Source: Lates calcarifer (Eukaryota; Chordata; Actinopteri; Centropomidae). Taken from it: DNA of 64,000 nt. A program made the translations under genes and the position numbers. Below, piece after piece: positions 10,220 through 22,774 of the stretch; position 1 is the stretch's first letter; each line of letters opens with the position of its first letter. The notes under the pieces were generated by a model. It was not told the origin of the DNA, did not search any database, and worked only from the letters and a program-made list of their open reading frames with translations. The stretch is from assembly GCF_001640805.2 (NCBI RefSeq), contig NC_066844.1:15181543-15245542 (forward strand), read 5' to 3'.

Positions 10220-13200
10220 ATGCTTCTGCATCAGTTCATGAACGGAGCCCTGGAAGTCATGCATCCCACACCGCTTCAGAAAGACACTACCTTTACCAAA
10301 ATCTTTGTCGGCGGGCTGCCGTACCACACGAACGATGCCTCTCTGAGAAAATACTTCGAGGCCTTTGGGGACATTGACGAGGCTGTGGTGATAACGGACA
10401 GACAGACCGGTAAATCCAGAGGATACGGCTTTGTAAGTACAAGCAAGTCAGTCATGCACCATGAGACACATGCGCTGCTTCTTCCCCTCTCTCTCTCTGT
10501 CTCTCACTACTTTTAAGATTATTGAACCACATTAGCAGTCAGTGATTTCCTTTATTTCCGCCATACAGCTTAGTTCCTAGTGATTGGCATTATACCATGC
10601 TCTAAAAGTGTTTTGTTTCCCCATGACAATCATCATTTATGTGCTAATGTCTCTTCCTGCTCTCTCTACATGTGTATGTACATGATTTAATATAAATACT
10701 GGTTATATCTACAGCATGTAATCATTCAGATACATGTCAAAGGTAATCCCCCCCACTGAGGCTTAAACGCACAATTGCACAGCATCTCTGTTTTTTCGCA
10801 TGGCTGGCTGTTATTTTAGCCTAATGAGGATGAGGGATCACACAAGTTGATGGGTAACTAAGAAGATTATATTTCAACATATGTCTGATGTCCACTAACC
10901 CCCCCCCCCCCCCCCCCCCCCCCCCTCAAATGAAGTCACCCCTCAGTCAGCCTTGAATAACCCAGTCTTATGGTTTTTGAAGTGTGTGTGTGTGTGTGTG
11001 TGAACAGTATATATGCCTGTGTGTCTGTGGGAGAGAAGGTCTGCACATCTTTCTTGCTTTATATGGTTATTCTGGAACAGTGAGAAGGTTGACCTTGCAC
11101 ACCCTGCCCTCCATTGTGAAGGACCAGAGCATTTGGCTGTAGCACATGATTTACATCAAATCTTGAATTGCTTAGAGAGAAATTCCAAGATCAACAAATG
11201 GGATCTCTCCCATTCTACAAATTAGTGTTAAATTTCTCTTTGATCATATCTTCTTTGAGTCTCCAGACCATCAGTGTTGTAAACTTTAAAAAACATACAC
11301 CTGCTGCCCAATCTCAGCTCATGGTGCAGAGTGTGGAACAAAGTTTACTGGTACATTAATCACAACTTGATCCTTGAGCTACTGTTGCTTTAAGGTCAGA
11401 TTAATGGAAAAATATCCAAGAACTCTTGTGATGCCTTATTTAAATCTACACTAATATGTGACTTATTCTGTTCCAGGCAGATAAAGACTCCCATTCTCTC
11501 TTTGACACAAAGAACAGAAGTAGCACAAGAAATGCAAATATTTACCAGAACCTTGGAAAGACACATCAGCACTAATGTACTATCAGGCCAAAGAAGGAAT
11601 GGAAAACTGTTATGTGTGCATGTTTATTTCTAAAGACAGGATTGTAAGACAATTGCTTTAGGTGTTTACACATCAGTTCTCCAACCAAGAGGAAGGCTGT
11701 CCTGTGAGTCTAGCCGGTATCAAACGGCTGAGTATTGAGGCTGGTGTTTCAGGTTAAACAGGCTCAGGGCGATGTGGGAGCTGCCTAGGACAAAACATGC
11801 ATACCCGCGGTACAGAAATGATCAGCACTTTATACTTGGCACACTTTTTTGTGTGGCATGAGGCAACCTGCTAATTCTGTTTCTGATCATTCCAGTTGGA
11901 TAGGTAGCTGGCAGCAGGAGGGGAGGGAGGCGTCCCGAAGCTGAGCGCACCTTTTTTTTTCTAAACACACTTCAGAGGTGGATTAGTAGAAACCCCCCAC
12001 AGCAAGGCTCTTCACAGTGTAAACACAGCCTCGTTCCTTCCTGTGTGTTCACAACACAGGCCCTGGAGTGGGCTTTGTTCCGGATCCTTCCACTATGAAG
12101 AAACGCACTGCTTTAAAAAAAAAAAAAAAAAAAAAAAAACGTCCTCTTAAACAATGCAAGCCGTGGCCTACATTCGCTGCTCCATCCACACACCGAGGTG
12201 ACTGAACCCTCTGAGTTGGCAGGACATGGCAATCAAAACAGAAGGACTTGTCTAATGCCAGGAGGGAGAGAGGGAGGGGTAGACTAATACCAATCTCCTT
12301 AATATTTTGTCCCTAATTGGATAAGCTCCTTGTTGCTCTTCCCAGATCCATATTTCAGCAGCTCTGCCCATGGTTGAGTGGCAGTCAAGTGGCTGGCTAC
12401 TGCTGCTGTGGGCAGTTTTCAAAGCTTATCATTGTGCTTTGTTTGTAGTTTCCCCTCTCCTTCAGAGAAACAGAATCTTAACAGTGGAAAGCCTGTAAGG
12501 GTGGGGGGGGGATTTTATGTTAAGACCAACTGATTGAATACTGTTCAGTGTATGTCAGATGTTTTTGTTTCACTTTTGTTGATGTGTCACCAGCTGAGGA
12601 CGCCGAGTAACAGTCTGCTTGTAATATGAGATTATGGTTGTTGTTTTTTTTTTCCCTTGAAAGACCTTGTTGACAAATCTGACTCTGTCTCCAGGTGACA
12701 ATGACAGATCGAGGAGCAGCTGAGAGAGCCTGCAAGGATCCCAACCCCATTATCGACGGCAGGAAGGCCAATGTCAACCTGGCTTACCTGGGTGCCAAAC
12801 CTCGCAGCATACAGACAGGTGAGATATATGTATCCGTTTAGGGATATAAGATAACCATTTAGTGTGTGTGACAGACAATAATAGCTGTCCACTGCAGTCA
12901 GTTAGACAATCCATACTGTCAACACTCAGCAGATTGTATATTTACATACCAAATAACATTCCGTTTTCCAATTACACACATGTTTTTATGGTTGCTTACT
13001 GCACATTTGAAACTGTAGTTCCATTATGGGTAGGTTTGAAACTGACTCTGCCTGTGTCTCCCTATGCCCTCTGTGTATTGTTCTCTGGTCCTCCTCTGTA
13101 AATGCAAATGTGTGTCTGACAGCCGGCCTCCTATCTTCCAGGCATATCCATCGGAGTGCAGCCCATTCACCCAGCACTCATCCAGAGGCAGTATGGGTAA

Positions 13201-16200
13201 GTGAGCGGGAGTGGGCGCTTGTTGTGTTCTCTTGTATTACGCTCTGTGGGACGCCGCAAGGCTACTATTTCTTTGACAAACAGGGCCTCTGGAAAGCACA
13301 TGTCAGTTTCTGTGACCACATGCAACTCCACAAGTAGTCTGTTAGCATACTTGATTTTTTTGTACGGCCGGGAGATGGTTCACATATCAGCGATAATAGA
13401 GGAGCATTCCAGGGGTGAATGTGTGACTCCCTTGTTAACTTCTGTCAGGAGCCTTTGGACTCGTGTACCTGCCTGAGTGGGCTCTGTTACAGAGAGGGAA
13501 CCTCATAGAAGTGGCTGTGTTGTAGAAACAGCTGGGATAAAGTGGAGGAGCCATGGTCTGCTGAGCAGCTAATGACCATTTCACTACATTAATGACTCTC
13601 CTCACCCCATGCAGCGCTCAGATATCCCCCCTCGGGCTACAGCTCACCACCATTCATATTTTACACACATAACCTTACATCTCTGCGGAAGACTGAAATA
13701 CCAGGAGAAGTCCAGTCAACCTTATGAAGTAGTTTAGTGAACATGTTTTGACGCAGTTCTTTTAGCTATACAAACTAATAAAAAGCAATATAGATATGAC
13801 TGAATCAGAAAGTTGATAATTGATTAGCCGGTGCACAGAAAATCCAACAGCAGTTAATTATTAAAGTAATATATGGACCAAAGGTGCCAAACATTTTGTT
13901 TAGATTTTTTTAGATTTGTTATCATTGTAATTTGAATATTTTGGGTTGTGGATTCATTCAGACAATTTAGAAACTCTCCTTGAAGACCATGAGCAATCCT
14001 GAGTTCATCAAAGGCATAACTTGCAGATTATATAATGAAAGTGATCAGTAGATGCTGCCTTATACAGTATATGAGTTAAGAGCATGTGAGTTTCATGGAA
14101 ATCCCAGGATAGTCCACAGGGACAAGGAGAAAATAAGAAACATTTGGTGGTTTGGGAGGTTGTTGAACTTAAAAAAAAGATGCTCTTGAACTGACAAGAC
14201 GTGTGTATCAGCTGTAAGGGCTGAGTGATAAATCTGTGGGTCCACCAGGGACATGTCGCATCATGTCCTAAGGAGGACCTTGGAAAGTCCCTCTTCATGT
14301 CCATGCTCCTGCTACCACAGTAAGCATGGATAGTACCGAAACCCTGAGAGTTTGTAATGTGGAGCACAGTGCTGCTTTCAGGCATGTGTCTGACAGGTGC
14401 TGGCTCATATTACAGCCTTTTACACCCCCCTCCCTCTTAATCTTCCATGACCACCACCCCAGAGACCTAGAGAGGCACACAGAGCACCTGTCTCCCTGCC
14501 TCTGAGTTTCTCTATGTATGTCGGGTGACAGACGCAGGCCTCCCTAAGATGCCAAGTGTTCAAGTGGCTTTTCTTTCAGCCCCCCACCCCCCAACAAAAA
14601 CCCCTTTACAACATATGGCGTGAGGACATGCTCTGAAGTAGGATTTTGAACAGTGCTGGAGCGTTGCGTGTGTATAGCGGTGGTGTGCTGGTTTGGACTC
14701 GCTGTTGTGGATGTGTGTGTGTGTGCGTGTGTGTATAGCTGTGGTCAGCAGATGCTGTGGACTGTGAGGGCCAGAGGGGGTCACTGAGGCCAGGAACATT
14801 GTTTTGATGAGGAGGGGAGGAGTTGTCAGCGTGCTTGCAGATTCGTCTCCCCTCATGCATCACCTCCTCCGCTCCATACACAGCACTGCCGCTTTCCCAC
14901 ATCAAGTTATACCTTTTCATTCCCCTTTCAGTGCTTTTAACTTACATTTCTCCCGTTATAGTGCTGCCACTACCAGCACATCAGATGAAGCCACCGAAAA
15001 CTGACACCTCTGTGAGACTGGGAGGGAGGAGGTGGGGGTTAAAAGAGGAGACTGAAGGGGGAGGGTACTAGAGGGGTGTATTCTGGGACTAATGCTTAAT
15101 TAGGCAGTGTGCTCCCTAGGAAACACACCTCCACAGGTGTCAAACAAAACACCTTTTTTTTCCCCTCTTGCTTTCAAAGAATATTCACAATCCTCTTATA
15201 CAAAGGTGGAGGGAGGGAGGAATATCAAGTCCTCATACAAGTATTGTAAGGTGTTGTTTAATTCCCCCACCCAGTCCAGTCCTGTCTGTTTTCACACTTG
15301 GTGTTGCAGTGAGTCATGCGCTGAAGGTCATTTGCGTTATCGTGTAGAAATATTTAGCTGCTTGGTGTGGTATCGCCCAGGCTTTTCACATTAGCTCATT
15401 ATGTGGCCTTCATTAATGATGAATGCTTTAGCCTGAATTTTTGTGTGGTTTCAAATCAAATGTTTGCTGGTGAGCGTGTGTCTCTCCAGTGTCTGAGCCT
15501 GCCATCAGCAAAGTGGCACCATGTCAAACGCACACCGACTGGCCGTCAGCACAAAACCAGCTGACCTATGATCTTCTGGCCATCATCCACATTCCCCCAC
15601 CGCGGTCCCACAATCCACTTGGCATCTGGCATCTCTGTGGCCCCCGGGAGCACACGACTGTCCCTAAATTGCCTTGGTCCTCATCCCTTTTTTCTCTTTA
15701 GATAAAAATTGAAAAAAATAGCTAACTCTCCATTCTGCGCACACCAGAGATATAATACAGGAGTGTCTCTTGTAACTCCCTTTAGGCAGTATTTACATTA
15801 TTTTCTGTTCTACTTTACCTACACAAGGTCACTTGATTTAAAACCTAGATTAAGGCAAACTGCCTCTGGCGACACACTGCTAAAGCCACAGAGAAGGCAG
15901 GCTCATTATACATGATGCCAGTGAAAGCACATATGCCCTGTAGCATTAATGTATGGTCATCTTTGAAAGCTGTGTGTGAGAGTGAATGCCTCTTTGTAAG
16001 TAGCTCAATAGCACTGCGAGGGCAAAGTGTAGATTGCGCTCATGGGTGGGGGTTGCCTTCATTTGCTTATGTTCACTCTTTACATGCCACTGTTGTCTAG
16101 TTTTATGCATCCAGGGCACTGACACTATGATTTTGTTTCCCCTTCACTCGCCAGATGCCTCAGTGAGCTTCTGTAACCGTTTGAAGCGTAGTTGTTGAAA

Positions 16201-18328
16201 ATATTATGCAGGTTGTTCTATCACACACATGACATTTTGACGTTAGATTTAGGACGCTACACTTTCCTGTTTTCCCCGTTTTTCTTAAACACACTCCTGT
16301 ATTGACTTTATGACACAATAGGACCTTTATGTTGTTGCTGACAATAATCACTGCCATCCTTATGCCATGGTTGCTCCCTGCTGCCAGCTGACCAGAGCCC
16401 CAGCAGAGGATCAGAAGATGTCCACAGTACAGGACTAGTCCCGAGGAGGGGGTTTGACAGAAAATGTCTGCCTGTACCCCCCGTTCCTCCCTCCCTCAGC
16501 CAGCCTCTCTCCAAGGTGCCAGTGATGGCTTGAGAGTGCAGTGCGGTGTGCTGTGATGGATTGAAGTGCCTTTTTATCTTTTCCCTCCTGTGTGATATGA
16601 ACTGAAGAGGTTATGCTGATTGCGGTGTGACTCTTTCCCTATTATGGCATGGTTTGGGGTTTGCAGTGGTAACTGGTGTGTGGGTGGGTGGATGGGGGAG
16701 AGGGAGGGGCCAGGGGACTGGAGAGGGATGTGTGTGTGTGTGTGTGTGTCAGTGAGAGCGTGATGACATCCCTATCCATGCATGCTTCCATCTTTTGCTG
16801 TGTTGACTTCATGACTGTCTCTCATTGCTGATCCTCTTCTCCTAATGGATGGAATCTGGGAGGTTGGGGGGGGGGACTGAAATTTGAATACAGTCCATGA
16901 AAGGAAGATTTTTATCAGCAATGAGATACAGCTGAAGAGTGTAAGTCAATGTGACATTTGTTGTGACTATCTTGTCTTTGTCTCAGGGTGTGTGTGTGTG
17001 TGTCTGTGGATGTTTTCCCCCAAAAGCATAGTATCAAGGGTAAAGGCGCTCAAAAACAGTCAGTTACATCACCCTTTATATGGAGGGGAGGGGGGGGGTG
17101 TCTTCTCTTTCACTGCCATCACCACCACCTCCCTCCCTCTAGACAACATCTCGGGAGAGATCCTTCAAGTCCTAAAAAGTAAAAAAAAATAAATAAATAG
17201 ACTCCTCTAAAGTCCTCTTCCCCCTCCCTTTCCTCTATATGGCTAAAGAGGCAAAGCAACGAAAAGAAAGGAGAGGGAGAGACAATACAATCCCCAGACA
17301 CCACTGCTCTAATCAGCTACATCTGAGAGCCGGCCCATGAGGCCCGGCAGAGTCAGGCACCCAGCCCCGATGAGCTCCCCAGCCACCGTCACCTCCCCCA
17401 GCTAGCATCATCACCTGTGGTAGTCTGTGTGAGATTTACACACCAAGTGAGAAGTAGGAGACTGCAACTTCTGCATGGCTTTCATGTACTTCCCTCTGTG
17501 TGTGTGTGTGTGTGTATACGTGTGTGTGTGTATACGTGTGTGTGTTTGAGTGTGTTCAGCAAGTGAAGAGCAGCAGCTGTTAAAACACTCTACTGATGCC
17601 TGAGCTTGAAAACCTGCCAGTAACGGCTGACTCTATCATTCACTCTTCCCCCTCCACCCCTCCCCTCCCATCTACCTCAGGAGGCCCTACCTAACAGGTT
17701 TTGTAGGTTTTACTAACTGACACAGACTGAGGGTTGAGTCACCTTCGTCTCCTGACCTCCTCTGCCTCTCGTCTATTTAGTCTTTAATAACAGTGGATCT
17801 GTGTGAGAACTCTCCAAGTTCAGAACACCTACAGAGAGTTTATATTCCCAACACGCTCACCCTCAGGGAGCAATGTAAACAATAGAAGCCAGGCCTTGTG
17901 ATTTCTCTGCACTGCTGCTGCTGCCCCTCCATCTAACCCCCCCTCCCCGTTTGGTCTTTGTCTCTATGTGCAGATTGGCCCAACCGTACGTCTACCCACA
18001 AGCCTTTGTGCAGCCCAGCCTGGTGTTGCCCACTCAGGTTTCCACCTCCGTCAGCACCAGCCCCTACCTGGACTACAGCACAGCCTACACCCAGTACGCC
18101 CAGGCTGCCTTTGAGCAGCAGTACCCATATGCCGCCTCCCCAGCTGGCTTCCTGGGCTACAGCTACGCCACCAGCCCCACAGCCACCGCTGGCTCAGCCA
18201 CTGCCGCTGCTGCCGCCGCCACAGCCCCGGCCGCCGTCCACCAAAACCTCTCCTCCACTGCCGGCACAGCCCCGGCCTTCCTGCACTACGCCCCGCAGCA
18301 ACACATCCAGCCAGACCGTATGCAGTGA
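10220..18328 (+). CDS. rbm38: RNA-binding protein 38 (RNPC1), complete
   Basis: Four coding exons: 10220-10432, 12695-12818, 13142-13196 and 17974-18328 (747 nt, 248 residues plus stop). A single RRM spans roughly residues 25-105, with RNP2 KIFVGGL and RNP1 KSRGYGFV, the latter split by intron 1 between GF and V. After it come [21 protein letters not shown] and [10 protein letters not shown]. The tail is rich in Ala, Tyr and Pro, contains a six-Ala run, and ends QPDRMQ exactly as in mammals. RBM38 binds U/GU-rich elements in mRNAs such as p21 and p53 and controls their stability or translation in cell-cycle arrest and muscle differentiation. The start at 10220 gives an N-terminus (MLLHQFMNG...) like the MLLQ of mammals; an upstream in-frame ATG at 10178 is less likely. 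Intron 3 is 4.8 kb and rich in GT repeats. Confidence 0.96.
10899..10925. repeat. Poly(C) run in rbm38 intron 1
   Basis: Twenty-seven consecutive C bases, followed about 57 bases later by a (TG)n tract near 10983-11002. Such a run is a likely spot for length error in the assembly. Confidence 0.95.
12115..12139. repeat. Poly(A) run in rbm38 intron 1
   Basis: Twenty-five consecutive A bases with no upstream element that I could identify as a SINE or retrogene. It is treated as a simple repeat. Confidence 0.9.
17499..17556 (+). repeat. GT-rich tract in rbm38 intron 3, upstream of the last exon
   Basis: Alternating GT interrupted twice by ATAC (GTGTATACGTGTGTG). It lies about 420 bases before the acceptor of the final coding exon. 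Further GT tracts in the same intron lie near 16733-16749 and 16988-17003. RBM38 itself prefers GUGUG-type RNA, so this could be a self-binding site, but nothing in the sequence proves it. Confidence 0.85.
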
Positions 18329-19173
18329 GCTGGAAAGGAAGCAAGGAAGAGAGGGAGTGGTACAGGTGGAGGAGGAGTAGGGAGTTGTAGTCGCTGACCT
18401 TCGAACAGAGGATGGTGAAACACCCTACAGGGTGACCCTGCTGTCATCAGCAAGGTGCTTTCAGGAAAAAGGGTGGGACTATTGCACTATACGATCAGGA
18501 TGAGCTATTTGCTCATAGGTAAAGGGGTAAAAGGGGTGGGTAGGGATTCAAGGACTGTCAAGGTTCAGGTTGGGAAGCTAAACAGCATAAGTATGTGGTC
18601 GCTTCCAAGGGCTTCCAGAAGCTGACACTTCATTTTTTTTTATTATCATTATTATTATTATTATTTTTATTGTCCTTTATTATTGTATTAATGTCATTGT
18701 CATTTTTTGTTTGTATGCCATTATTATCAATGTTATCATGGTCTGTGGCTCAATCAGTGGAAGTTTGGTGTCCATGGTACATATTTGATGTTTTGAGAGT
18801 TGTCTGGGAAATGTAACACCTTTTTCCTCCCAACTACATAGTGTCTGGGGGGTGGATATGAAAGCCATTGCTGCTTAAGGACACTCGGGGGGGGCAGTCA
18901 GAAATGGGGGGTGCAGGGTGGTGACCAGGGAAGCATACATCCAACCTCTCAGCGTATCTGCAGTCCTATCCTGGTGCTATCCACAGTGAGGTGGAGCACT
19001 GCCCCACGAACAAACCTCCAGCATTCAGCGCCACAGAAGGAGGACGATGAGAGATTTCAACTCAAGGACAAAACTGAAAGTTTCAGTATAAGACTATGGG
19101 AGCTCCATTGTTTTTGAGTGCGATGTCAGGACTACACTTTTTAAAAAAAATTCTTATCAATTAAAGAGGCCTT

Positions 19174-19819
19174 AATAAAGAAAGAACCTTTTCGAATCTC
19201 TTGATTCTTCAACGCTCGCCCCATCACAGCACCAAGTGCAGAAAGCCCTTTGTACCTGGCCAGACTGTTTTCAGCAGTCACATTAATCCTGCTTACTTGG
19301 CTCTTGATCATTTCAGATGGATGTAGATAATCACATGCAGTATGTGGGCGACGGAGACCAAGAGCGCTGCGTATCGACGTTGAAAGGTAGCCGACACTGA
19401 GCTCAAACACCAGTGTATTTTTTTTTTCTCTTCTTTTCTCACTGAGATTGTCACAAACTGTTGCTCTCAAAAGGACATTCATGTACAGCATTTTAAAATG
19501 TTTTCAGTCATCAAGTACATTTACAATATTTATATTTAGGTATTTATAAGAGGTACTAAGTTAAAATAGCTTTTTTGTTACTATGACCATAGTTGTGGCA
19601 CTGATGTCATTTAACCTGCAGATCCACAGGTGTCGTATTCATTTTGATCTGTCCTGTCACCATGTCAGTGGATTTACCCGGGTGCATGGAACTACAGTAG
19701 ATGCTTGTTTGTAGATCCCTGACTGGTTGCATCAAAAATTTCTCTTTTTTTTTTTTTTTTTCATCAAAAATCTCTTTTACAGTCCCATCAAAGAAGCCAT
19801 ACCAAAAAAAGTAAATAAA
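19174..19819 (+). terminator. rbm38: Candidate rbm38 poly(A) signals
   Basis: AATAAA occurs at 19174-19179 and again at 19814-19819, giving 3' UTRs of about 0.85 or 1.5 kb. The second matches the long AU/GU-rich 3' UTR usual for RBM38 genes. A 20-base T run precedes the distal site. Which one is used cannot be told from sequence. Confidence 0.5.
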
Positions 19820-22727
19820 AATACTTTGTACTTAAAGATGCCTCCTGAGTTCTTCTTTGATTGACGCATTAAAAATAAAAGCAAAAAAGAGGCCATGGTC
19901 CTGTCACCCACAGAGTTAAAAAATGTAAACATTTGTGTTATTTGTGTTTACATGTGTTACTGCAGTGTCACTGTTCTCACAACAAAACTGAAATGCAGAT
20001 CCTACTGAGATAATACTTTGAAAGCCCTGTGGGGTGACAGGGTTCAGTTATATGTGTTTGTGCTTCTTATCAAGGCAGTGTGTGCTGTCAGATCCTGTAC
20101 GGAGGGGGCCCAGATCCTGTACTACAGGAGGCCCAGACTTTTATCAAGCCACAACACCACCACCTGCCCGGGGTGCTGGGTGTTCCCTCGGCCAACACAC
20201 TTGTGTTCGTTCTCTCTCGCTGAGAGGTTTTTGGTAAGGCAAAAAAAAAAAAAAAAAAAAAAGCAAAGTGGTTTGAAGCCCCATTACCCAGAGCTGCAAG
20301 TAACAGTTTTTTTTTTTTTTTTTCACCCAGCCAAACAAGCTCCGCTAGCCCTGTTTCCCAGCAGCGTCTCTACATGTTTGTGCTTACATCAGCTACTTTA
20401 GAAGATGTGTCACTTCTAAACCTCACTTAGGCCCCCGAGAACAAAACACAGGCAAGGCTGTTGGAAACAAAAACACATCCATTATCTTTTTGTTCTTACC
20501 CAGGCTGTAATTTATCCAACCTGTCATGATTTACGATATGGTCTCGAGTTCAGTAGATGTCTTTGTGGTGCTTTGCTTTGATTGAAATCCATTCTTATTT
20601 ACTCATGGAATTCTGCACTTAATTACATGGACATCTTGCCCTTTTACCTACCATGTTTTTATTCTGATCCTTTATAGCTTTCAAGCAGTGTCTCACATTT
20701 GTCAGGGGGGTAAAATAAGTGTTAAGTGTACAAACATGTTACAGGTATCATTTATTTCCACCATATTTCACCATCTCAGTTCAGCAAACATTCGCTAATT
20801 AGCACTGAACGCAAAGTAGAATTGAGGCTGATGGGAATGGCATTAGTTTTCCAGGTACAGTATTTGGTCATGAACCAAATGAATGGACAAACTAAAATTT
20901 CAACCTGATGGTGACTCTCAATCATAACCAATGTTATTATTATTGACAGGGGCATGAATGACTTTACCAGACTTCATGACACTCCATCCAGTGGTCAACC
21001 AAAACGACAGACAGTCATCACCCACGGAGCCACACCACTAGCATGGTCAAAATCAAAACAGCACAGGTCAAGACTTCCTGACATTCATATTATGTGGCAT
21101 GGATGGTAGGGACTGTAAAGATGTCCCATGTTCACAGCTTGTGAGCGTTGAGTGATAAAGTGTGATGAGTACACTGACTTTTTGTTTTTCAGTGATGACA
21201 GCAGAGTTGGAGCCGTGTGTAGGAGCATGACATGGCTGTACAGCAAGTAAGTAAAAAAGCTTGATAGAAGCCATGCAGTGTACTGGGACAGACTGTGGAG
21301 GTTACAGTTGCAGTTTTTGTAGCTGAATCATGTCAGATTTTTAAACACACTTGGGTTTAAACAGAATCGATGTCTGTGCTGTTGCTGTGTTTACTAGTTG
21401 TTACTGTAGTCAGGCAGCTCTGGTGCCGCTCTCTTGTCTTCATGTTGCCACTGTTTATCTTTCACTATCTCTCTCTTCTCTGTTTGTGGTCTCACTCACA
21501 CATTTATTTACTTAACTTTTCTGCTTGTTACTTGTGTTTTCTCTCCCCCTACCATCTCTCCCTTTCCTCCTCACTTCAGTGCGCGTGGTCCTGTTTCTCC
21601 TCACATGCCATCCTTTCTCGCTCCCTCCTTTTTTCCCTGTCACTAACATCTCTCAGTTTTTTCTCTATCTTTTTCTCCTTCTCGCGTTCTCCTTGTGAAT
21701 CACACCAGAGAGAAGCAGAAACAGAGCCGGGTGTCAGCTTGATGAACGAGGTCATACAGGCCCAGCAGACCCTGTTGTGCTGAGTCACCATAAGGCTTCT
21801 CTCTCCCTCCGTCTCTCCCTCTGTCTCACTTTCACATGCACATACAAAGTGGGTTCAGTCAAATCTCACTCTCCGCACGCTTCTCGCTCTGCCATGCAAT
21901 TCTGACGTCAAGGGATTCCTCAGAACTGCCATAAAAACAGTCCCACCACCTTATCAGACCTCAGCTTGAATTTAATCACAACCAGGCAAAGACACCTCTT
22001 GTTTATGTGGTCTGAAAACCATCTATTTTGAGTTAGCTTAAGTTAGCATCATGTAAAAATATGCTCTAGTTACATCATAAATTTGTGCCTCACTTCTACC
22101 TTTAACTTAGTCACTGCCTGTTTGGCTAGCTAGCTACTCTTGCTATCCTGATGTTTCTACCATTCTACAGTTACAACGCTAACTGGATAACTTGTTGCTT
22201 TTTTCATTCATTTAATTCCTTTTTTTTTAAAAAAAAAAAAAAAAAAAAGCCCCTAAATTTAAATAAATCTGTAGCTAAGATATAATTATAAAATACTGTG
22301 CTACAAACAAGATAAGTTATAATTTTTAGGCTGGAGCCAAATAAAAATACCAGTATACCAGCAAAAGTTTTGGATCTCAATTTTGTATTGGCTTGCTGAT
22401 TTGGCTATATGTTTGCTGTGTCCATATGTGCTGTGCTGTGTAATTGTAACAGCAAAATTTAATTACATCCAAACAAAGTGGAGTAGTACCATTTCATTCA
22501 TAAGCTCCATACACCTGAAAAGATATATGACAGGTATGAGCGCTCAGGGTTCCCCCATTTAGAAGTTAATGTTTTATAGAGAATCATAAATAGCAACTTT
22601 ACGAGCTCATTATTTTGTCATGGGCTATGATCATGCATTGATATTATTTCATGGAAATGTTCCCTTATTAAATGGATCTTAAAACCCAAGCCAAGCGTTT
22701 TACACCTGATTGGCCCTATCTCTAGTT

Positions 22728-22774
<47 letters not shown>

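Noticed and set aside
18051..18344. Open frame antisense to the last rbm38 exon
   Set aside because: It is a complement of the Ala/Gly/Pro-rich rbm38 tail with no independent support.
17958..18380. A 140-codon open frame on the plus strand rich in Pro and Thr
   Set aside because: It is a shifted reading of the last rbm38 exon; the rbm38 frame continues the spliced protein and ends with the conserved QPDRMQ.
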